A stretch of DNA of 5,413 nt from Acidimicrobiales bacterium. GTDB taxonomy: Bacteria; Actinomycetota; Acidimicrobiia; Acidimicrobiales; Poriferisodaliceae. Of the stretch, positions 1-5,411 are shown piece by piece (the first letter of the stretch is position 1; every line of letters starts with the position of its first letter). The stretch covers positions 1 through 5,413 of the forward strand of contig JAHDHM010000127.1 of assembly GCA_020631315.1 (NCBI GenBank), given 5' to 3'. The notes under the pieces are model-generated. The model was not told where the DNA came from. It saw nothing but the letters and a program-made list of their open reading frames with translations, and did no database searches. A program made the position numbers and the translations under genes.

Positions 1-1
1 G

Positions 2-385
2 GCATCGCCACCTCGGGTGCAGTTCGTCGAGCTGGGTGCCGGCCGCAGGTTCGAAGAAGCGGCTGATCTGCTGCCCTTCCTCGGCGCCATCATCCCCGTC
101 GGGATCCTCGACGAGGTGCTGACCTTCGGCGATCTGATCGTGCTGGTCGGCCTGTTGAACGTCGGCTTCCGAGCAGTGCTCCCGGTTGGTGCCCGTGCCG
201 TTGCCAGCAATCAGGACGGCATGGCCACGGCTCCGATCATCGACCTTCGTGACCAGGTCGACCTTCGCCAGAACGAAGTTCCGACGTTCGTGCAGGGCCC
301 GCCTCGACAGGCGCCGGCCGCTCCCCCCGCACCGCCGCAGCAGCTGCCGACCTCCTATGAGGGTTCGGCCAGTTGGGATCTGTGA
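2..385 (+). CDS. DUF5317-like membrane protein, C-terminal part (partial at left edge)
   Basis: The reading frame is open to the left edge, so the N-terminus is missing; 127 residues remain. A GTG at 17 could be a start, but the frame continues upstream and the visible part resembles the tail of a longer membrane protein. Residues about 26-60 hold a pattern of the type PFLGAIIPVGIL, then a short turn, then LTFGDLIVLVGLLNVGF. This matches what I recall of the C-terminal end of DUF5317 proteins, multi-pass membrane proteins of unknown function in Actinobacteria, where a GD pair opens the last helix. After that helix comes a hydrophilic tail rich in proline, alanine and glutamine (PPRQAPAAPPAPPQQLP), probably disordered. 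The stop lies 22 bases before the next gene on the same strand, which suggests co-transcription. The family call is from pattern recognition only; membrane location is more certain than the family name. Confidence 0.6.
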   Translation, partial: ASPPRVQFVELGAGRRFEEAADLLPFLGAIIPVGILDEVLTFGDLIVLVGLLNVGFRAVLPVGARAVASNQDGMATAPIIDLRDQVDLRQNEVPTFVQGPPRQAPAAPPAPPQQLPTSYEGSASWDL

Positions 386-407
386 CTCGGACCACGAGAC
401 TCTGACC

Positions 408-671
408 GTGACCACTGACGATCCCGTCCTGATCAAGCGCGCCCGCATCGCTCGCCTCGTGAGCGTCGGCCAGCGTTCGGGCTACGGGCTGTTCCTGGTC
501 GCCATGGTGCTGTTCGTGATCGGATTCATCGCCGGGTTCACCACGCCGGTCACGACGGCGATCACGATCTGCCTGATCGTCGGTTCCCTGGTGCTGGCAC
601 CCGCCATCGTGTTCGGTTACGCCGTGAAGGCTGCCGAGCGCCACGACCTCGGCCTTCCGGACGGTCACTGA
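408..671 (+). CDS. Small two-helix integral membrane protein
   Basis: This 87-residue protein has two clear hydrophobic segments, at about residues 26-44 (YGLFLVAMVLFVIGFIAGF) and 51-72 (AITICLIVGSLVLAPAIVFG). They are separated by a short TTPVTT turn and followed by a basic-acidic tail (AVKAAERHDLG). The N-terminus carries KRARIAR, which by the positive-inside rule suggests that both ends face the cytoplasm. I chose the GTG at 408 because it lies just after the upstream stop; only a weak GAG at 396-398 precedes it. The ATG at 357 is an in-frame alternative that would overlap the upstream gene by 29 bases and add a non-hydrophobic leader. The stop codon overlaps the ATG of the TetR gene (TGATG). 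No enzymatic motif is visible. It looks like a conserved actinobacterial hypothetical whose function I do not know. Confidence 0.75.
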   Translation: MTTDDPVLIKRARIARLVSVGQRSGYGLFLVAMVLFVIGFIAGFTTPVTTAITICLIVGSLVLAPAIVFGYAVKAAERHDLGLPDGH

Positions 672-1255
672 TGGCTGCTGCTCGGATGCCGGCGGCGCAG
701 CGCCGCACCCAGTTGATGGACGTGGCGATGCGCGTCTTCTCACGCGAGGGCTATCACGGGGCCACGATGGCCGACGTCGCCGATGCCGCAGGCGTCACGA
801 AGCCGGTGCTGTACCAGCACTTCCCGTCGAAGAGTGACCTCTACCGGGAGCTGCTCGGCGGGATCAGCGACGAGCTGGCCGTGTCGGTGCGTGCCGCCGC
901 GTCAGCCGTGGAGCCGGGTCGGGATCAGCTGTTGGCGGGCATGACCGCCTACTTCGAGTTCGTCCGCGACCATCGGGCCGAGTTCCGCCTGCTGTTCGGC
1001 AGCGGCGCCCAGACGATCGACGAGTTCTCGGGCGCAGCCCGTGATGTCGAGAAGTCGATGTCGGCCGCGGTCGCCGACATGATCGGCCCCGACATCGCTC
1101 GTGGCGACGCCACTCGGCTGGCCCACGCGGTCGTCGGTATGGCCGAGGCTGCGTGTCGTCACTGGTTGGCGAACGAACCGGAGCGTGCCCCCGGCGAGAT
1201 CGCCCGCCAGATGACCGACGTGCTCTGGCACGGATTGGGCAGCGCCGAGCGCTGA
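671..1255 (+). CDS. TetR/AcrR-family transcriptional regulator
   Basis: This is a 194-residue protein, the usual TetR length. Residues about 10-58 form the N-terminal DNA-binding domain. A helix (RRTQLMDVAMRVFSREGYHG) leads into the helix-turn-helix ATMADVADAAGVTKPVLYQHF at about 31-51, ending in the family hallmark YxHFPSKxDLY. The remainder is helical and variable, as expected for a ligand-binding and dimerisation domain (for example VVGMAEAACRHWLANEP). ATG 671 overlaps the stop of the small membrane protein gene by one base, so translation is probably coupled; ATG 686 (RMPAAQRR) is a possible internal start. Family members usually repress their own operon or a neighbour until a small hydrophobic ligand binds. 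The cluster's promoter is outside the window, so neither target nor ligand can be read here. It converges on the ada-alkA gene with 21 bases between the stops. Confidence 0.93.
   Translation: MAAARMPAAQRRTQLMDVAMRVFSREGYHGATMADVADAAGVTKPVLYQHFPSKSDLYRELLGGISDELAVSVRAAASAVEPGRDQLLAGMTAYFEFVRDHRAEFRLLFGSGAQTIDEFSGAARDVEKSMSAAVADMIGPDIARGDATRLAHAVVGMAEAACRHWLANEPERAPGEIARQMTDVLWHGLGSAER
1241..1253 (+). terminator. Short perfect hairpin at the convergent tetR / ada-alkA junction
   Basis: AGCGC at 1241-1245 and GCGCT at 1249-1253 are perfectly complementary around a CGA loop, ending on the tetR stop codon. It sits at the 3' ends of two convergent genes, where a bidirectional terminator would be expected. 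There is no T-run on either side and the stem is only 5 bp, so this could be chance in GC-rich coding DNA. Confidence 0.15.
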
Positions 1256-1276
1256 AGCCTCGCGTGCCGCAGCCGT

Positions 1277-2692
1277 TCAGTCGGCGAGGGCGGCCCGTGC
1301 CGTCTCGGCGACCGAGCCGGTCGACCACAGCAACGTTGCGGCCATCGCCCGATACGGCGCCCATCGAGTGGCTGCGTCGTGGACCTCGTCGGCCGAGGCG
1401 CGGCCGCTGCCGGTGAGTGCGCCGACGCCGTCGCGTAGCCCGAGATCCGAGCCGGGGAATGCGTCGAGGTCACGCGAGATCCGCATGGCGCAGAGCTCCG
1501 CGGTCCACGGTCCGACCCCGGGGAGTTCGCAGAGGCTCAGCTTCAGTTCTTCGGACGGAGCATCGAGATCAACCGCGCCCGTAGCCACTGCGTTCGCCAC
1601 CCCGAGGAGAGTGTCGTGCCGCCGGGTGGTCAGTCCGCAGTCGGACAGATCAGCGGCCGCCAGCTCGACCGCGTTCGGGAACCGGTGGGTGAGGCCGAGA
1701 CGGTCGAGGCCGGCGATCTGCGTGGTCGCGGCCGCCACGACGCGGCCCGCGGTGGTCGACGCGCCGACGACGCTCACCTGTTGGCCGAGGATCACCCGGA
1801 TCAGCGTCTCGAACGGATCCCAGGCGCCGGGGATGCGTGCGGCCATGTTGGTTGCGGCGATCGGGCCGAGCAGCTGGTCGTCGCTGATCGCACCGATCTC
1901 GCCCGCTGCGGGGAGGTCGAGTCCGACGAGGCGTCGGATGCGGTGCACCAGGTCGATGACGCCGCCGTAGTCGGGCAGGTGGAGGACGACGTCGAGTCGG
2001 CCGGGTTGGCTCTGGCCGAGTTCGAGCACACCGACGTTGCCACACAGTTCGAACGTGCGCCCGTAGCGAGATCCGTTGATGGCCTCCACGCCGGGAGTCG
2101 CTCGCGGTGCGAGGTACGCCAGGGTGCTGGTCCAGTCGAGACCTGGTGCGGCGAGGCTGAGCGAGAGGCCGCCGTCGACCGCATCGGGCGTTCCCTTGCG
2201 CTTCTTGCGCAGGTCCGACGGTGGGAAGCCGAAGGTCTGGCGCATGACGCGATGCATCTGTCGCACCGAGTTGAAGCCCGCAGCGAACGCGATGTCGGTG
2301 ATGGTGAGGTCGGAGTCGTCGAGCAGTCGACGCGCGAAGTGGGCTCGCCGGGAACGGGCGACCTCGGCCGGTGTCGCACCGATCTGTTCGACGAAGAGGC
2401 GGCGGAGGTGGCGCTCGCTGTAGCCGATCCCGGCGGCGAGCTGGGCCTCGTCGCCGTCGTCGAGTGCGCCGGCGCTGATGGCGGCGAGCGCTCGACGGAG
2501 TGGCAGCGGTGCGTCGGCGTCGAGGTCGAGCCCGGGCTCTCGGTCTGGTCGACACCGAAGACACGGTCGGAAGCCGTTGACCTCTGCCGCGACCTGCGAG
2601 TCGTACTGCTGGGTGTTGCGTTCGAGGGGCTTGGCCGGGCAGCCGGCGCGGCAGTAGATCCCGGTCGTGCGGACGGCAGTGACGTTCACCAT
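1277..2692 (-). CDS. alkA: Ada methyl-phosphotriester domain / AraC HTH / AlkA 3-methyladenine DNA glycosylase fusion
   Basis: This bifunctional alkylation-repair protein has 471 residues from the ATG at 2692. Residues 1-50 form the Ada zinc domain with its four cysteines C14, C18, C44 and C47 (TTGIYCRAGCP ... GFRPCLRCRP). In E. coli Ada the first of these accepts methyl groups from DNA phosphotriesters. About 66-166 is an AraC-type HTH (GYSERHLRRLF ... ITDIAFAAGFNSVRQMHRVMRQTFG). About 175-280 is the AlkA N-terminal domain, followed by the HhH-GPD glycosylase domain with ILGQQVS, the hairpin LPGVGPWTA (390-398) and the catalytic Asp about D416 in FPGSDLGL. It is organised like Mycobacterium tuberculosis Rv1317c, so it probably both excises 3-methyladenine and activates transcription when methylated. 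There is no C-terminal methyltransferase; the neighbouring ogt supplies that. A GTG at 2749 would add 19 residues unlike Ada and would lie inside the upstream inverted repeat, so I prefer ATG 2692, although both lack a strong ribosome-binding site. Confidence 0.93.
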   Translation of the reverse strand: MVNVTAVRTTGIYCRAGCPAKPLERNTQQYDSQVAAEVNGFRPCLRCRPDREPGLDLDADAPLPLRRALAAISAGALDDGDEAQLAAGIGYSERHLRRLFVEQIGATPAEVARSRRAHFARRLLDDSDLTITDIAFAAGFNSVRQMHRVMRQTFGFPPSDLRKKRKGTPDAVDGGLSLSLAAPGLDWTSTLAYLAPRATPGVEAINGSRYGRTFELCGNVGVLELGQSQPGRLDVVLHLPDYGGVIDLVHRIRRLVGLDLPAAGEIGAISDDQLLGPIAATNMAARIPGAWDPFETLIRVILGQQVSVVGASTTAGRVVAAATTQIAGLDRLGLTHRFPNAVELAAADLSDCGLTTRRHDTLLGVANAVATGAVDLDAPSEELKLSLCELPGVGPWTAELCAMRISRDLDAFPGSDLGLRDGVGALTGSGRASADEVHDAATRWAPYRAMAATLLWSTGSVAETARAALAD

Positions 2693-2734
2693 GAGGGCAC
2701 TCTGACCCCTCGCTCGATCGTGGATCGGACGCTT

Positions 2735-2798
2735 TCGGACACTCAGCACCCTATGTCCGCATGTGTCCGACGACGCGGTGCGACGGCGAGGACACTCA
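2735..2798. promoter_or_regulatory. Divergent control region with repeated TGTCC/GGACA elements (candidate operator)
   Basis: The space between the ada-alkA and ogt start codons contains a perfect 8-bp inverted repeat, TCGGACAC at 2735-2742 and GTGTCCGA at 2763-2770, with a 20-base spacer. A further TGTCCG at 2754-2759 repeats in the same orientation as the one at 2764-2769, exactly 10 bp apart. GGACACTCA occurs twice as a direct repeat (2737-2745 and 2790-2798), 53 bp apart. The roughly helical-turn spacing and the position between two divergent repair genes suggest binding sites for a shared regulator, with the AraC-type domain of the fused Ada/AlkA the obvious candidate. This is not the E. 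coli Ada box sequence, and I see no LexA-type GAAC-N4-GTTC palindrome. No convincing -35/-10 pair could be assigned in either direction. Confidence 0.5.
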
Positions 2799-2831
2799 CG
2801 CCATGACCACCTGCCAGACTGCTCCCGACTC

Positions 2832-2835
2832 GGAG
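2832..2835 (+). promoter_or_regulatory. Ribosome-binding site supporting the ogt start at 2842
   Basis: CGGAGAT precedes ATG 2842 with GGAG six bases from the start codon, a good Shine-Dalgarno fit and spacing. A competing GAGGA at 2788-2792 stands ten bases before the upstream in-frame ATG 2803, so two start sites are possible. Confidence 0.5.
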
Positions 2836-2841
2836 ATCTCG

Positions 2842-3357
2842 ATGACGCGCACGCACACCTCCCCGCTCAGCAGCACCATTCACCACTCGCCCGTGGGCGA
2901 GCTGACGATCGTCGTCAGCGACGACGGTGTGGCCGCCATCCTGTGGCCGGTCGAGCGAGAGGGCCGAGTCAACCTGCCCGACACGGAGCCTGCCGACGAG
3001 CGCCGGGCCGAGCTGCTGGCTCGAACCGTCACCCAGCTCGACGAGTATTTCGCGGGCACCCGTAGCGAGTTCGATCTACCCCTCGACCCCGCGGGCACCG
3101 ACTTCCAGCAGCAGGTGTGGGAGTTGCTGTCGGAGATCCCGCACGGTGTCGTCGCCACCTACGGCGAGCTGGCGATCAAGCTCGGCAAGCCGACGGCCAG
3201 CCGTGCCGTGGGCGCGGCGACGGGCCGAAACCCGATCTCGATCGTGGTTCCGTGCCACCGAGTGATGGGCGCGTCGGGCTCGCTGACCGGCTTCGCCGGC
3301 GGCCTCGACGTGAAGCGCCACCTCCTCGTCCACGAGGGCATCGCCCTCGGCGTCTGA
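2842..3357 (+). CDS. ogt: Methylated-DNA--[protein]-cysteine S-methyltransferase (Ogt/MGMT)
   Basis: Ogt repairs O6-alkylguanine (and O4-alkylthymine) by moving the alkyl group irreversibly to its own cysteine. From ATG 2842 it has 171 residues, normal for stand-alone Ogt. The N-terminal domain (about 10-85) is followed by the conserved DNA-binding and catalytic domain: FQQQVWELLSEIPHGVVATYGELA, arginine finger R121 in SRAVG, N130, active-site C138 in VVPCHRVMG, then GSLTGFAGGLDVKRHLLVHEG, all as expected. I chose ATG 2842 because GGAG at 2832-2835 lies six bases upstream and the length fits. ATG 2803, preceded by GAGGA at 2788-2792, would add 13 residues and is a credible alternative. ATG 2761 falls within the repeat cluster and is unlikely. 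The gene is divergent from the Ada/AlkA fusion, its usual functional partner, and its stop is one base from the convergent Fic gene's stop. Confidence 0.95.
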   Translation: MTRTHTSPLSSTIHHSPVGELTIVVSDDGVAAILWPVEREGRVNLPDTEPADERRAELLARTVTQLDEYFAGTRSEFDLPLDPAGTDFQQQVWELLSEIPHGVVATYGELAIKLGKPTASRAVGAATGRNPISIVVPCHRVMGASGSLTGFAGGLDVKRHLLVHEGIALGV

Positions 3358-3358
3358 G

Positions 3359-4540
3359 TCAGCCGAGCACTCGGCGCCCAGCTCGCTCGGCGAACTCGTC
3401 GAGGTGGCGGGTGATGTCGTGGGCCACCCAGACCTGATCACGGCGACGCTGGACGTCGTGGCGGGAGACGATGCCCCGTTGCTCCAGGAGGCCGAGTCCG
3501 GCCAACGCCGCCTTGTGCGACACGCCGAGTAGGTCCACCACGGTTGCGGCCGAGAGAACCGGCCGCCCGACGAGGTGCCCGAGCAGCACACGTGCGGTCG
3601 CGTGAGACCGGAGATCGGCGAGCTCGTCGTTCCAGCCGGAGGCCGTGTCGGCGATGTCGAGCGCCAGCTGCGTCGCATTGATGATCGCGGCATCGGCCGC
3701 ATCGATGAACGCTTCGATGATCGGCGCCGGTTCTCCTTCGCGAAAGGCGGTGAGAGCGTCGAAGTAGCGGCTGGTCTGGGCGAGCAGACCAGCCGAGATC
3801 GGTGGGTCTGCGTACTCGGTGGCGAGGCTGTCACCCAGCATGGCGTGGACGATCGCTCGACCGGTCCGGCCGTTGCCGTCGGGGAACGGGTGGATCGTCT
3901 CGAACTGAGCGTGGGCGATCGCTGCATGGACCAGCGGCTGGATGTCCGTACGAGCGATGAAGGCAACCAGGTCCTCGATGGCGCCGGGCACCCGATGGTG
4001 GTGGGGTGGAACGAAGTCGGCGGAGTGCGGCGAGCGGCCGATGCCGATCCACACCTGCGTGTCTCGCCACTTCCCTGTGAACTCAGGCCGGGTGGCACCG
4101 AGCAACGTCGCCTGGATCTCGAGGATCGCGGCAGCATCGAGCTCGCCCGCAGCGTCGATGGCTGCTCTCATCGCGGCGGTGTTCGCGGCGATGACCGACG
4201 CGTTGGAGGTGAGGCTCCTGGCGGCGCCCGCCTCAGCGAGCAGGACGCTGCGAGCCGAGCTGGTGAGCTGTTCGATCTGGGAGGAAGCTGCTGCCTCGCT
4301 GCGCAGCAACAGGGGCCCGAAGCCGGCCAGATCTCGCCCGTAGTCGCGGTCGAACCGAACGATCTCCCCTTCGGCCCGTGCGGCCTCAGCGGCGAGCTCG
4401 CTGTCGATCTCGATCGTGAGGTCAGCGATGGGCGGTGTGATAGCCGAACGATACGGACCACGCTGCTTTCGCAGCTGCGTCTTGGACGCCAGCGGGCTCG
4501 GCTCCCACTCATGCTCCTCGTACTCGATCGAAGGGTACAT
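3359..4540 (-). CDS. Fic-domain protein, class II, with C-terminal winged helix (probable AMP transferase)
   Basis: Fic enzymes typically move AMP from ATP onto a hydroxyl side chain of a target protein. This 393-residue protein has the full family layout. An N-terminal segment carries the inhibitory helix SSQIEQL, with S86 and glutamate E90. The flap region is KWRDTQVWIG (157-166) with FVPPHHH following. The catalytic loop HPFPDGNGRTGR spans 217-228, with catalytic His217, the Asp221/Asn223 phosphate and metal region, and Arg225/Arg228. Residues about 314-360 form a winged helix (TVVDLLGVSHKAALAGLGLLEQRGIV). The N-terminal inhibitory motif makes it class II, similar in layout to Shewanella SoFic. 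Gln91 replaces the usual Gly/Asn after the inhibitory Glu. ATG 4540 is the only sensible start, as no upstream extension is present. A perfect palindrome 12 bases upstream suggests autoregulation by the winged helix. No small antitoxin gene lies next to it. The target protein cannot be read from sequence. Confidence 0.93.
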   Translation of the reverse strand: MYPSIEYEEHEWEPSPLASKTQLRKQRGPYRSAITPPIADLTIEIDSELAAEAARAEGEIVRFDRDYGRDLAGFGPLLLRSEAAASSQIEQLTSSARSVLLAEAGAARSLTSNASVIAANTAAMRAAIDAAGELDAAAILEIQATLLGATRPEFTGKWRDTQVWIGIGRSPHSADFVPPHHHRVPGAIEDLVAFIARTDIQPLVHAAIAHAQFETIHPFPDGNGRTGRAIVHAMLGDSLATEYADPPISAGLLAQTSRYFDALTAFREGEPAPIIEAFIDAADAAIINATQLALDIADTASGWNDELADLRSHATARVLLGHLVGRPVLSAATVVDLLGVSHKAALAGLGLLEQRGIVSRHDVQRRRDQVWVAHDITRHLDEFAERAGRRVLG

Positions 4541-4551
4541 ACAGGGACAGC

Positions 4552-4582
4552 TTATTTACCTTTTTGGCGGAAAGGTAAATAA
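4552..4582. promoter_or_regulatory. Perfect 12-bp AT-rich inverted repeat upstream of fic (candidate operator/promoter)
   Basis: TTATTTACCTTT (4552-4563) and AAAGGTAAATAA (4571-4582) are exact reverse complements around a 7-base spacer. Arm centres are 19 bp apart, close to two helical turns, as expected for a dimeric DNA-binding protein. The repeat ends 11 bases before the fic start codon. Read on the minus strand, TAAATA in the proximal arm (4558-4553) could be a -10 element and TTATTT in the distal arm (4582-4577) a weak -35, 18 bases apart, which would give a very short or absent 5' leader; no Shine-Dalgarno sequence precedes the fic ATG. The AT-rich sequence stands out sharply from its GC-rich surroundings. 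Binding by the winged helix of Fic itself is an inference. Confidence 0.75.
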
Positions 4583-4758
4583 CTGCTCCGTCGGCTCACC
4601 TCAGACGGCTTGCAACGATGGCCTCTGCTGCCGATACTGGGTGTAGGCACCGCTGCTACGGCGGAGGCTTAGCGAGGCTCGGATGCTCATCCCGAGGGTG
4701 CTTCGGCACCGCCTAGGGAAGAGGACCGGGCCTCTCGCATGTCCGATCCGCCGGCCAC
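4583..4758. other. Non-coding gap with tandem hairpins
   Basis: I see no convincing gene here. The stretch contains several adjacent inverted repeats. GCCTCTGC (4621-4628) pairs with GCGGAGGC (4661-4668) with one G-T wobble and encloses TGCC/GGCA (4629-4632, 4646-4649). CTCGGAT (4678-4684) pairs with ATCCCGAG (4689-4696) with one bulged C. GGTGC-TTCG-GCACC (4697-4710) is a perfect stem with a C(UUCG)G tetraloop in the plus-strand sense. AGAGG (4720-4724) pairs with CCTCT (4731-4735). It lies between two minus-strand genes, so it may hold terminators for the upstream gene, or a small structured RNA. It matches no tRNA, tmRNA or RNase P RNA that I recognise. Confidence 0.4.
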
Positions 4759-4775
4759 TCAACTTCCGGCCGGCG
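4749..4775 (-). terminator. GC-rich hairpin over the stop codon of the DUF3800-like gene
   Basis: CGCCGGCC (4749-4756) and GGCCGGCG (4768-4775) form a perfect 8-bp stem with an 11-base loop that contains the stop codon of the minus-strand gene. Position fits a terminator, but no T-run follows on the minus strand, so it would have to be an imperfect (U-less) terminator or an mRNA 3'-end stabiliser. Confidence 0.35.
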
Positions 4776-5331
4776 AGACGACGACAGATTCGAGCCGGTC
4801 GAGCAGCAGCGGATCTCCGAGTGTGGACCGGTGAAACGCCCATGCCGCGGCGTCGGCCAACCAGGTCAACGGCTCCTGTTTGGATGCCCACCGGTACGCG
4901 AAGGGCACGCCACCGCGCTCTTCGAAGGTGCTCAAGATCGTCTGACGATCGCGCTCGTCCGTGGCCCGGTCGCTCGCCTCGATGACGACTTCCGACACAT
5001 CGGCGACCTCCAGCGCCAGGCGCCGCAGCAGTCGCTGCCGAGACTGCAGCTCCGCAGACCGGTGAGTGAGTTCACTCGCGTAGTGGATGCGAGCGCTTTC
5101 GGCCACGAGGGTGATCATCCGCTCCATGACCTCTCGCCCCTCGGTCGGAGCGTGCCAGGGACGCGAGCGTCCCGGTCCGAACACCGATGACAACCCTGCG
5201 AGCGCAGTCCGGCGGTCGATGACCACAGCGGCAAGCGTGTAGCGCTTGGTGGTCTGGCCCGGGTCGACGAACGGTGCGGTCTCGTCGATCGCAGCGACGA
5301 GCTCCGTTGGTCGCAGGTGTGGTTCGGTCAT
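4759..5331 (-). CDS. DUF3800-like protein (putative RNase H-fold family)
   Basis: This 190-residue protein runs from the ATG at 5331, chosen because ATGA overlaps the stop of the preceding minus-strand frame. It resembles a family of actinobacterial hypothetical proteins related to DUF3800, which are thought to adopt an RNase H-like fold. The matching order is an N-terminal AIDET (D16, E17); a strand RYTLAAVVID (30-39); PWHAPTEGREVMERM (58-72) with H60 and E64; a second strand VSEVVIEASDRATDERDR (112-129); and near the C-terminus KQEPLTWLADAAAWAF (151-166) with D160. The spaced acidic residues D16, E118 or D121, and D160 could form a metal-binding nuclease site, but that is inference; no activity is established that I know of. 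A longer start (GTG 5409) would add residues with no family resemblance. The Fic gene lies downstream on the same strand, separated by the 218-base gap that carries its own palindrome, so co-transcription is doubtful. Confidence 0.7.
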   Translation of the reverse strand: MTEPHLRPTELVAAIDETAPFVDPGQTTKRYTLAAVVIDRRTALAGLSSVFGPGRSRPWHAPTEGREVMERMITLVAESARIHYASELTHRSAELQSRQRLLRRLALEVADVSEVVIEASDRATDERDRQTILSTFEERGGVPFAYRWASKQEPLTWLADAAAWAFHRSTLGDPLLLDRLESVVVSPAGS

Positions 5332-5411
5332 ACGCGGAACCGCGCTTCCCTTGCCCGCCACTGCTCCAACGGCGTCGCCTCTGGCCTCGCCGAGCGGGGC
5401 CCGGTGCACCT
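5328..5411 (-). CDS. 3' end of an unidentified gene (partial at right edge)
   Basis: A minus-strand frame open to the right edge ends with TGA at 5328-5330, overlapping the ATG of the DUF3800-like gene in a 4-base ATGA. Only 27 residues are visible, ending ATPLEQWRAREARFRV, an amphipathic, arginine-rich tail plausible for a real C-terminus. The overlap is the classic arrangement of translationally coupled actinobacterial genes, which is the main support. The fragment is too short to identify the family, and the 84-base open frame alone could be chance. Confidence 0.4.
   Translation of the reverse strand, partial: RCTGPRSARPEATPLEQWRAREARFRV

Noticed and set aside
1616..2806. Long plus-strand open frame antisense to the ada-alkA gene
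   Set aside because: It is a GC-rich shadow of the opposite-strand gene, with no recognisable domain and a composition rich in Arg, Glu, Val and Gly; the minus strand here encodes unmistakable Ada and AlkA motifs.
3076..4137. 353-codon minus-strand open frame spanning fic and ogt
   Set aside because: It covers parts of two real genes in the wrong frame and yields a low-complexity Ser/Arg/Pro-rich product.
3575..4582. 335-codon plus-strand open frame antisense to fic
   Set aside because: The minus strand carries the complete Fic motif and the antisense product has no domain signature; such long shadows are normal in high-GC DNA.
4541..4758. Antitoxin gene partner for Fic
   Set aside because: No small open frame with a start and ribosome-binding site precedes or follows fic closely; the inhibitory motif is built into the Fic N-terminus, so no separate antitoxin is expected.
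4785..4802. TTCGA-containing stretch resembling a tRNA T-loop
   Set aside because: It lies inside the DUF3800-like coding sequence and no acceptor, D or anticodon arms can be built around it.
4601..4891. 96-codon minus-strand open frame across the hairpin-rich gap
   Set aside because: It is Arg-rich with no domain, overlaps the 3' end of the DUF3800-like gene and has no ribosome-binding site worth noting.
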